Positions 1 to 7,583 of a stretch of DNA of 64,000 nucleotides are shown here, piece by piece. This DNA is from Iris pallida (lineage: Eukaryota; Streptophyta; Magnoliopsida; Asparagales; Iridaceae), in assembly GCA_029216955.1 (NCBI GenBank), contig JANAVB010023996.1, forward strand, positions 15,548,043 through 15,612,042. Direction: 5' to 3'. Position numbers and translations under genes: made by a program. The number at the start of each line of letters is the position of its first letter. Within the stretch, counting starts at the first letter, position 1. The notes below the pieces were generated by a model. It did no database searches and was not told the origin of the DNA. It saw nothing but the letters and a program-made list of their open reading frames with translations.

Positions 1-130
1 TTGTAAGAAAGAAAACTCAAGTAAATCTTGAAAAGTCATCAACAATAACAAAGGCATAGAGTTTTCCACCAAGACTGGCTACTCTACTAGGGCCAAATAA
101 ATCCATATGGAAAAGTTGTAGGGGTCTAGT
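1..130 (-). pseudogene. copia integrase, N-terminal catalytic part (degenerate)
   Basis: The minus strand reads HMDLFGPSRVASLGGK and then VIVDDFSRFT, the opening of a Ty1/copia integrase core with its first catalytic Asp. The next codon is TGA where the family has TGG (Trp, as in RFTWVF), so the frame is broken. It continues past the left edge. Confidence 0.8.
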
Positions 131-163
131 AGTACTTACAGAGTTAATGGAATGAAAAGAGGA

Positions 164-364
164 TTAGGTTGCCTTATTCAATTCACATTCGGCACATACC
201 GTGTCCTTTTTGAAAGTGATATCGGGCAAGCCTCTAACTAGCTTCTTGGTCGATAGCCTGGATATAGTATCCATATTGGCATGACCAAGACACTGGTGCC
301 ATAGTAATCTTTCATCTTTATGAGCATATAGGCATCTACCTGCATTGTTAGTATCTATAGACAA
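164..364 (-). pseudogene. copia GAG-pre-integrase domain
   Basis: The minus-strand product contains LLWHQCLGHANMDTISRLS and then CAECELNKAT. This is the HHCC zinc-binding GAG-pre-integrase module that precedes the integrase core in Ty1/copia polyproteins: WH, LGH, then CxxC. It sits directly upstream of the integrase fragment, as expected. Frames to either side do not connect cleanly, so it is a remnant within one decayed polyprotein rather than a gene of its own. Confidence 0.85.
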
Positions 365-390
365 ATAGAAAATATAAATATTATCCTCTC

Positions 391-693
391 TTATCCCTTC
401 AAAAGCAATGTCTCCTGTTGACCTATCATAAATAAGGCATTTGTTTTGTCCAAAGTTAATGTCATATCCATGGTCAGCAAGATGACTAATGCTGAGCAGG
501 TTATCTTTAACTCGGTCACTAGGCAGACATCCTTTATTACCGGAGAGGGAGGATAACCAATATTACCATTACCTATAATATAACCTTTTAGGTTGTTGCC
601 GAAGGATACATATCCTTCTCTCTTTATCGATAGTGATGCGAAAAGATTTGCGTCTCCCGTCATATGCCGCGAGCATCTACTATCGAGAATCTA
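391..693 (-). pseudogene. copia aspartic protease remnant (catalytic Gly lost)
   Basis: The minus strand reads LDSRCSRHMTGDANLF followed by REGYVSFGNN and KGYIIG. Ty1/copia proteases have DSGCSRHMTGD here. The glycine of the DSG triad has become arginine (AGA for GGA), which should abolish activity. The frame differs from the zinc-knuckle frame upstream, so at least one frameshift lies near 695. Confidence 0.8.
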
Positions 694-700
694 CTTACTT

Positions 701-1288
701 TTAGTTGAGGAGGGAAGGTCCACCTACATCAAGAGTAGATGTGACCTTTGGTACCCAAGTTCTTGAGGGTCCTGAAAAGTTAGTTTTTGGAAACCATGCA
801 TATATCTTTCTATCTACTAATCTTCTAATTCTACATTGTGATGAAATGTGTCCATGTAAACCACAATAAGTACATGTAGCATTCCTATTTATATTAGGAG
901 CATGCTGGTGATGTCTATAAGTAGAGTGATGAGGAGAAGCATGATGATATGTAGAATTAGCATGGTGATGATGACTATATGTAGAGTGATGTGGAGTGGC
1001 ATGGTGATATTGTCTATATTGAGTAGCATAGTGATGATGTCTATATGTAGAGTGATGGTGATGTGGTATTTGTGCAACATGATTATGATTGTATCTATGT
1101 GTAGCATGATGATTTTGTGACATATGATAATTATTTCTACGTGCATGTGGTTTGTGTCCTTTGTGAAAGTGTGTGTATATATAAGCATGGTTACATGTTG
1201 TAGGTGGATGACGTGGGTGACTAGTATGAGAAGTATCATGCTTTGTGTGTGTTTCTTGGGTTTGAGGTTGAGCAACCTGTTTTCCCAA
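701..1288 (-). pseudogene. copia gag C-terminal part: His-rich tract and zinc knuckle
   Basis: About 195 codons on the minus strand. Residues 40-135 are extremely histidine-rich (repeated HHHHAT and YRHHH-like units), encoded by degenerate tandem DNA repeats built on ATGATG/GTAGAGTGATG. Near residues 137-155 is an intact CX2CX4HX4C knuckle (CTYCGLHGHISSQC). The end reads FSGPSRTWVPK, typical just before the protease. The frame is the same as the coiled-coil segment at 1316-1705, from which one TAA (1313-1315) separates it. This is nucleocapsid/linker of the retrotransposon, not a free-standing metal-binding protein. Confidence 0.75.
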
Positions 1289-1315
1289 TTTAGTCTCTAG
1301 TTTCTTAGAGACAGC

Positions 1316-1705
1316 TTACAGTTCAGTAATCTTAGCATTCAAACCATGCATCTTAGTAATAGAAATCTTGTGTCTACTCTTTTTTTCTGCAAGCTCCATG
1401 TTGAGTGTTGTGATTTCTTGTGTTTGTTGTTCAATGCGTGCTTCGGCATCATGTAAGCTTATTTTAAGCTTAGATACCTCATCTGTGACAACCGTGGGTG
1501 AAGTGTCTCTAATGTTATCAAGTAATAGAGAAAGTCTTTGAATTTCGACTTCATGACTTTTGATTTTGTCCTTGGCATGTTTGTATTTACCAATGACCTT
1601 TTTGTGATCATTAAGTAAATCGGTGAAAGCATCGCCAAGTTCATCAAAAGTGAAGTCATCAAGAGTTTCGTTTGATACCTTGTCGGAAGTTGCCATTAGG
1701 CACAC
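1316..1705 (-). pseudogene. copia gag coiled-coil segment
   Basis: About 129 codons on the minus strand, rich in Leu, Lys and Glu with heptad-like spacing (for example IQRLSLLLDNI and ITTLNMELAEKK). SIRE-type gag proteins carry such a predicted coiled coil between the first zinc knuckle and the protease. An in-frame TAA ends it, and the downstream His-rich segment resumes in the same frame. Confidence 0.65.
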
Positions 1706-1836
1706 ATTAGCCGTATCTTGAGGAGAGTCATTTTCTTCCTCGGAGTCACTACCTTCGCTTTCATGCCAAATGCTTGTGTTGGCATATTTTTTTGAGGAAG
1801 TCTTCTTGTATGGCTTCTCATAACGGTTGCTCTTCT

Positions 1837-1900
1837 TTAAGTATGGACAATCTTTTCGGACATGTCCTGTCTTCTTGCAACCATAGTAGGTTGGCTCTTC
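1837..1900 (-). pseudogene. gag zinc knuckle with first Cys lost
   Basis: The minus strand reads TYYGCKKTGHVRKDCPYLKK, matching the SIRE gag knuckle pattern CYGCKKTGHxRxxC. The first cysteine codon is TAC (Tyr), so the knuckle has only C-H-C left. It lies in a different frame from the gag core at 1925-2644, showing a frameshift close to 1925. Confidence 0.75.
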
Positions 1901-1924
1901 TTCGTCGTCTTCTTAAGGTTTCTT

Positions 1925-2644
1925 CTATCTTTGGTTGAAGCGAAGGAATTTCTTAAAGTTGCGGACGAGGAGAGCTTGATCGTCACCTTCCGAGTTGTCG
2001 TCATCCGTCTCTTCGGGGTCAGCCCTCCGTCGGTGAGCTTTGAGAGCGATCTCCTTAGCCTTAGGAGCAGGCTCTTCGAAGTCCTTGAGGTCAAGCTCAT
2101 GAGTCATTAGCTTTCCCATCAAGGTCTCCATGGACATGGTTGTGAGATCATTTCCTTCTATGATGGCTGTCACCTTAGGGTTCCAAATCTTTGGGAGCCC
2201 CCTAAGTAGCTTGCGAATCTTCTCGTGATTTGAATATTGTTTGCCGAGCGAAGACAGGGGGTTGATGATGTCGAGGAATCTTGTGAACATTTGCGTAATC
2301 GTCTCATTTGGCTTCATCTTGAAAGCCTCATATTCTTGAGTGAGACGACTTATCTTTGATTCTTTGACTTGGGTGATTCCTTCATGCGTCACTTCTAGAA
2401 GTCTCCATACTTCGTGAGATGTGGTGCATGTAGAGACCCTGTTGAACTCATTCCTGTCTATAGCACAGAATAAGACATTAATAGCTCTTGCGTCTAGACT
2501 TGCCTGTTTCTTCTTCTCGTCAGAATATTTGTCATGTGATTTTTCAACGAGATCACCATTGACAACTATTTTTGCTGGCTTTTTGTAACCGTCAGTGACG
2601 ATAGTCCACAGGTCAAAGTCTAGCGACTTGAGATAAAAGCTCAT
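1925..2644 (-). pseudogene. SIRE-type copia gag core
   Basis: About 239 codons on the minus strand. Family hallmarks are SFYLKSLDFDLWTIV at the start, the motif [18 protein letters not shown], then LLRGLPKIWNPKVTAI and [12 protein letters not shown] (UBN2-type gag). The true gag start lies further right near 2740-2755 (ATGGCAACC), but the intervening codons contain stops and a frame change, so the visible Met is internal. The closest relative in this window is the gag at 20485-21306. The protein would be capsid, acting in cytoplasmic virus-like particles. Confidence 0.88.
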
Positions 2645-2785
2645 CCTTATTTTCCAATATGTGTAGTTAGTTCCATCAAATAGGGAGACCTATGAGTAGA
2701 CTACCCTTCACCATGATTGAAAATCAAGGATTATGTGGTTGCCATGGATCAGCTCTAGGATGTTAGTCCTTGTTGAGAGAACAGA

Positions 2786-2797
2786 GCTCTGATACCA
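2786..2797 (-). other. Primer-binding site for tRNA-iMet
   Basis: The minus strand reads TGGTATCAGAGC, the standard complement to initiator tRNA-Met used by plant LTR elements to prime minus-strand DNA. It lies 2 nt inside the LTR edge and fixes the element's orientation. Confidence 0.93.
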
Positions 2798-3274
2798 ATT
2801 GAAAAACAGATGGCAACTCTAGGGGGGGTGAATAGAGTTTATAGCGATAATAGCCAATTAAAAATTTAAACTCTTTCACAAGAAAAACTAATCAGAGTAA
2901 ATGCGAAAATAAATAAGGAGCAAGAAAGCATACACAAACACAGCCGATTTTAACCTGGTTTCCCTCGTGGAGGACTAGTCCAGGCCTGAGAACTCTAGCT
3001 CAGGATTAAATCCACTATTTGTGAAATAGTAGTTACACCCCGTACCTTTTCTTCAGAAGAGCACGTCAACTTCTTACAAAGGATCGCAGTGGCGATGCTT
3101 GGAATTTTCCAAGCGACTTTTTGAACTCTTGCATAAGACTCCTAACTGAGAGATGTTGAGCACTCGAGACTTAGGAAGCTTGTGGCTAGTAGATGAAGAA
3201 GGGTATGGCTTATATTGAGCTTTAGAGAGAAGAGAAGAGAAGATGGGATGAATGAAAATAGGAGAATTCTTGGC

Positions 3275-3284
3275 CTATTTATAG
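3275..3284 (-). promoter_or_regulatory. LTR TATA box
   Basis: CTATAAATAG on the minus strand about 455 bp into the LTR, a textbook plant TATA box placed where transcription of the element would start. Confidence 0.6.
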
Positions 3285-3396
3285 GGTTTTAGCAGGCAGA
3301 ATTCGGCCAGAATTCTAGTAGGGGTTTTCAAAAATTTGGCCGTTGGACAACTAGCAACCAGCCAACCCTAAAAATTAGGGTGCTGATTTTTAGGAG

Positions 3397-3447
3397 ACAG
3401 AGTTCGGCCCGAACTCTGTGTGGAGGCAGAGTTCGGCCCGAACTCTG
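3397..3447. repeat. Two near-identical perfect hairpins in the LTR
   Basis: 3397-3419 has 11-nt arms ACAGAGTTCGG and CCGAACTCTGT around a single C. 3427-3447 repeats it with 10-nt arms. An imperfect relative (AGAATTCGGCCAGAATTCT) lies near 3298-3318. They sit upstream of the TATA box in element orientation, so in U3. Confidence 0.85.
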
Positions 3448-3889
3448 TCTCCAGAGCACAGAATGGGTCTTAAGGTCCAATGGGCTTATTTTGGATGTGG
3501 AGCTTTATGGATTTTGGATAGGTTATAGGTCAAGTCTTAAGAGCTCAGCACAACTCAGCTTACAACAGTCTAGACTCAATAAATATAAAAGTACAGACTA
3601 AAAAATGACTTGCATTTTGCAAAAACTGAGCTGTCGTCTGGCTTGAGCTGGATGTGGTCGTCGTGTGTCGTATTGAATTATTACAAGTATTATTTAGTCA
3701 ATGTTGTCAATATTTGGTTGACTGTGATTTTGTGTCAACATCTGGAGGATGCAACAGAACTTTAGCAGGAGATTATGATCATTCCTGATGCCTTGAGAAT
3801 GATTTAAAACTCTATTTATAGATTTCTTAAAATAACTGTTTTACAATTATTTTGGGTTACGCACGCTTCAGGTTGCGCGCCTCCTGTTC

Positions 3890-4312
3890 ACTTGCACAAA
3901 CGGTTGTACTAACTGCTGTGGATGTGTGGTATCGTTTGATTGAGATGTGCGTGGTCGTGAGCAGTGTAGTGGGCACATTCTGCGAAGTTAGTGGCTTGCG
4001 CGCCACGTCACTCTGTCCTGAACACCATTTGATCACCTTGTACGTACTTCATCAGGTTGCACGTGGGCGCAACGTAACAACCTGCACGAGCGGTTTGTAC
4101 CAACTGCTGTAGACGTGTGGAGTCCTGAACACCATTTGATCACCTTGCACGTGCTTCATCAGGTTGCACGTGGGCGCAACATAACAACCTGCACGAGCGG
4201 TTTATACCAACTGCTGTAGACGTGTGGCATCGTTTGATTGATATACGCGTGGTCGTAGGCAGTGTAGTGGGCACGCTCTGCGAAGTTGATGGCTTGCGCG
4301 CCACGTCACCCT
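3890..4312. repeat. Diverged tandem duplication
   Basis: A 107-bp unit starting TCCTGAACACCATTTGATC at 4016 is repeated at 4123. The flanking block 3890-4015 (ACTGCTGTGGATGTGTGGTATCG... to the CGCGCCACGTCAC end) recurs at about 4190-4312. The arrangement is a tandem duplication of about 294 bp with a second, smaller duplication inside. No protein family is recognisable. Confidence 0.75.
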
Positions 4313-4740
4313 GTTTTAAAATAAGAGTTGATCAAGTAGCGCCAATTTGTCAGGCTGCGCATAGGCACAACTCATCGACTGGCGCCTTTGACTAGGTCTT
4401 CTGTGCTGTGCTGATTAATCCTCGTGCCATACAGTGACTTGTACGAACCAGCTGTCAACATTAATTACATGCTGACAAAATCTTCTCGAGCACCGCATTG
4501 CACGGGATTCGAATGGATTTTCCTTAATCTCCGTGCTGTCAGTTGTCAGGTAATGATGATACCGTTACAGCTTCTCGAGGAAGTGCGCCACGTGGCTCTC
4601 GTGCAACCTGACTTCAGCGCAACCTGACATTGGTGCAGCCTGATACTGCACAACTTGATTGTTTGGCCCAATACAATATTTTGGCGCCATCTGATGGTCA
4701 AAAACTTTAATGAGTGGCGCATCTTAATTTTTAGGCTCTA
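4313..4740. other. Intergenic, nothing recognised
   Basis: Low-copy-looking sequence with repeated TTGCGC/GGCGC motifs, probably the degraded continuation of the repeat to its left. I see no reading frame with family features. Confidence 0.4.
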
Positions 4741-5490
4741 CAATTGTAACTTGATACCCTCAACGATTTTACTTTTTCAAGTTGATACCCTAAACTTTTT
4801 TTGTTAACAAATTACTACCTCAACTATAATTAGACTACTTAGTACCCTAACGACGTTAACGACAAAGGTAAAAAGACCAAAAAGACATTAATCTCTTAAG
4901 GCTCATGTACGAATAGAAAGAGAAGATGAGAAATTGAAATTCGGTTTAATCAAATTTCCAAAGAATTGGTCGCTCTCTCTCTCTCTCTCTAGAGATCACT
5001 GACATGGCAAAACTATAAACTACATATAGGAATTGAGAGTAGATGAGAGATTATGTATAAAGGAAATAAACTACAAAAAATTTAGGAGAAGAAACTGAAA
5101 GAGAATGGACTAGGGCATATAAGATTTGAGAGTAGATGAAACATTATGTAGAAAAAAATAGACTACAAAAAATTAGGAGAAAAAAATGAAAGAGAATGGA
5201 CTAGGGTTAGAGCTAAGGCATCACTAGGAAGCATATGGGAAAAAGAATAAGTGCAAGTAGATCAAAATGATCTTTTTTTGAAAGAGAATGATCTTTTAAA
5301 ATAATAATCAGGGTTATTCTCGTCCAAAAAAAGTAAAATTTTCGAGTGGAGATGGAAAAACTAACCCCTGGGTGACGGAGGGTACCAACTTGAACATATT
5401 GAATAGTTGAGATAGCAATTTGTTACGAAAAAAAAGTTTAGGGTATCAACTTGAAAAAGTGAAATAGTTGAGGGTATCAAGTTGCAATTA
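4741..5490. mobile_element. MITE-like element 1, long terminal inverted repeats
   Basis: The left end (TTGTAACTTGATACCCTCAA) and the right end (TTGAGGGTATCAAGTTGCAA) are inverted copies, and the inverted match extends about 90 bp, including AAGTTGATACCCTAAACTTTT. It encodes nothing. Related elements lie at 6660-7268 and 8229-8560. The long inverted repeats suggest a Mutator-like non-autonomous family, but no clean target duplication was found here. Confidence 0.75.
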
Positions 5491-5675
5491 ATTAAAGTTT
5501 CTATTGCTTTATTTGGATACCCATTCCCATTGTTTATTGAATAGTTGAGGTAGCGATTTGTTACCAAAAAAAGTTTAGGATATCAACTTGAAAAAGTAAA
5601 ATAGTTGAGGGTATCAAGTTACAATTAAGTAAAGTTTTTATTGTTTTATTGTGATACCCATTCCCATTGTTTGCT
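5399..5675. repeat. Tandem duplication of MITE end plus flank
   Basis: The right terminal repeat of the element and its flank (TTGAATAGTTGAG... to GATACCCATTCCCATTG) occur twice, about 137 bp apart (5399-5537 and 5536-5675). A further short duplication of about 36 bp (TGTTTGCTTTACTA) follows to about 5742. Confidence 0.8.
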
Positions 5676-5899
5676 TTACTATGGTATATATTGACATGGA
5701 CATGATTGTTTGCTTTACTACGATATAACTTGACATGGACAGGAAGAAAACACACACAAGAAACCATCACGGAACTACGACTCGTCCGTCCGCTTACGTA
5801 ATGGCTGGCGCTCCCTACTCATCAATTCACAAATGACACGAACCACTAATAAAAAAATATTTCTTTGCATAAAAGTAAGGGAAGGGTAGTTTAAATATA

Positions 5900-6616
5900 G
5901 GATTTTTTTTTTACTTTTATCCCACTTATTACTATAAATTTGTACTTAAATCATACTTATTAATTTTAGAGAAAATTTGAGTTGCGTTTTATTTTTTTTA
6001 AACCATAATTCAAGGTACACCTCACCCAATTACCTGAATATACAAATTCTTCCACTTTTGATGAAAATTGTCTGTGGCTGACGGTCAACTCCTTTGACCA
6101 AATATTTAGGACAAAAATACCCTTATCATTGTGATCTTTCTTGCACCCTCTCCCCGCTGCGACCAACGCTGCCTCCATTGTAGTTTAAATATAGGCAGGG
6201 GAGTGTGCGCAGCGGGGAGGGTCTGCCAGCGGGGATGCGACGACGGGGGTAGAGAATCGGGAAGTGGGGCGCGGGGAAGAAAAGAAAAAGAATATTTTGC
6301 TCCATTTTTTGGGGTCAAAGTAGTTGACTGTTAGTAGAAGACGGTTTCCGTCAAAAGTGGAAAGTTAAGTACATTATGGATTGGGGTGCACCTTAAATTA
6401 TGGTAAATAAAGTGGAGTGCAACACAAATTTTTTCTTAATTTTATTAACTTACATTCTCCTTTCTGTCACAAAAAATATTTTTCGTGAACAAACAAATAC
6501 TTTTTGTGACAAAATGTATATTTGTCGTGACAAAAAGTGGGATGTAAGTCTAATTAAATTAGTGAGATATAAGTACAAATTCATATTAATAAGTAGGATG
6601 AAAGTCAAAATTTCCC
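5900..6616. mobile_element. Outer MITE (A), split by a second MITE
   Basis: The flanks carry the 9-bp duplication TTAAATATA (5891-5899 and 6617-6625). The ends are inverted: ACTTTTATCCCACTTATTA at the left matches the complement of TAATAAGTAGGATGAAAGT at the right. After removing the inner insertion it is about 240 bp, with an internal TTTGTGACAAAA-rich stretch. Nine-bp duplications with inverted ends fit Mutator-type MITEs. Confidence 0.82.
5969..6435. mobile_element. Inner MITE (B) nested in MITE A
   Basis: 467 bp flanked by the perfect 9-bp duplication TTAATTTTA (5960-5968 and 6436-6444). The inverted ends extend over 100 bp, with GAGAAAATTTGAGTTGCG at the left and the complement of GTGCAACACAAATTTTTTC at the right. 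The middle (about 6190-6290) is GC-rich. A fragment of the same family is in OPT intron 6 (11902-12051). Confidence 0.85.
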
Positions 6617-6659
6617 TTAAATATACGTTGTTTTTATACAAGTTCTTCAAATTTATATG

Positions 6660-7268
6660 GCTAAATTATAACTTGATATCCTCAACAATTAGAGTTTTTT
6701 TAACTTGTTACCCTCAACTTTGATAGGCATTAATTTAATACTCTTCTCTCATTTTTGTTCTAACGATATTAATCGAAGAAGAAAAATGACAAAAATATCC
6801 TCCCCTTTCTCTCCCCCTTCTCTCGTAACCCCCTATCCTCTTTCTCTGGCGCCAACAATTAGAGGTGGTGTACGCAACAGCGACGACGCGGGAGAGGGGG
6901 TGGGGGGGTTGGGGACGCGCGACGAGGGGTGGGCGGCTGGTGGGGGGGGAGGGCGTGGCGGGGGTGGGGGTGGGTGGGTCGGCAACGCCTATGGGGGGCT
7001 GTCGTAGGGGCAGGGAGAGGGGATGGTAGGTGTGGTTGAAGGTGGGGGGGGGGGGGGGAGGGACAACATGTGTGGAGTGTGGTGAATTGGGGGAGAAGAT
7101 GAGGATATTTTAGTCATTTTGTTTTTAACAAATTTTTTTTACGTTGGCTCGACGGAGGGTACAAAGTTGAAAATATTAGTTGGAAGAGGGTATTAAGTGT
7201 ACATATCAAAGTTGATGGTATTAAGTTAAAAAATTCGAATAATTGAGAGTATCAGGTTACAATTTAGC
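6660..7268. mobile_element. MITE-like element 2
   Basis: Inverted ends GCTAAATTATAACTTGATA and its complement (TATCAGGTTACAATTTAGC), related to element 1. The core (about 6820-7060) is strongly G-rich with (G)n runs and would produce spurious Gly-rich frames. It ends about 290 bp upstream of the OPT start codon, so it forms part of the promoter-proximal region. Confidence 0.75.
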
Positions 7269-7558
7269 ACATGTATATATATATTTTTTTCTTTCAAATA
7301 AACAATTGTTTTAATTTTTTCAAATAAATACAGGTTCAAGGGACTCGTACGCAAAAGGCACAAATTTGTATGATTGTATCTGTTCCTCATCCCGTCCCGG
7401 TTCCTACACCCTCCTACTTTTTCCGACAAATCACAATATTCAAGTCAACATCTTCTTCCAGTTCCATAAACGGGGGAAACCAGAAAAAACCAGCAGCACA
7501 GCAGCAATGGGTTCCAAATAACAGTTCCCGTGTCCTCGGAAATACAAACCGACCGCCA
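7269..7558 (+). promoter_or_regulatory. OPT promoter-proximal region / 5' leader
   Basis: A TATATATATAT run at 7274-7284 lies just outside the MITE and could serve as a TATA element. A four-codon upstream frame (ATG at 7507, TAA ending 7521) precedes the main start. The main reading frame is also open upstream from an ATG at 7370 in poor context. The transcription start cannot be fixed from sequence. Confidence 0.35.
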
Positions 7559-7583
7559 ATGGAATTGGATTCCTCTCCACTCC
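7559..7583 (+). CDS. OPT exon 1 (micro coding exon)
   Basis: Encodes MELDSSPL plus one base. The start has a favourable context (CCGCCAATGG). The donor is GTAAGT at 7584. This small exon is needed because exon 2 has no in-frame ATG before residue 97, and its frame is closed by TAA at 7690-7692. C plus TG from exon 2 makes a Leu codon and restores frame. Alternative: the same frame from the ATG at 7370 would add 63 residues. Confidence 0.75.

Larger units (their letters stand above)
1..3740 (-). mobile_element. Left-truncated SIRE-type Ty1/copia retrotransposon
   Basis: Reading the minus strand from 3740 leftwards there is an LTR (2800-3740), a tRNA-iMet primer site, gag with zinc knuckles, a protease remnant, a GAG-pre-integrase domain and the start of integrase. 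This is the Ty1/copia order (gag, protease, integrase, then RT beyond the window edge). The gag core and the LTR beginning TGTTGACAC resemble the SIRE/Maximus lineage. Several frameshifts, in-frame stops and substituted key residues show it is dead. RT, RNase H and the 3' LTR would lie left of the window, so the target duplication cannot be checked. Confidence 0.9.
2800..3740 (-). repeat. 5' LTR of SIRE-type element (941 bp)
   Basis: Bounded by TG at 2800 and CA at 3740. In element orientation it starts TGTTGACAC and ends TTTTTCA, then the primer site follows. It carries a good TATA box and a pair of perfect hairpins. The second SIRE-type LTR (21361-22638) starts TGTTGGCAC and has the same GGGGGGTGAATAG segment near its primer-site end, supporting common lineage. 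Confidence 0.85.
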
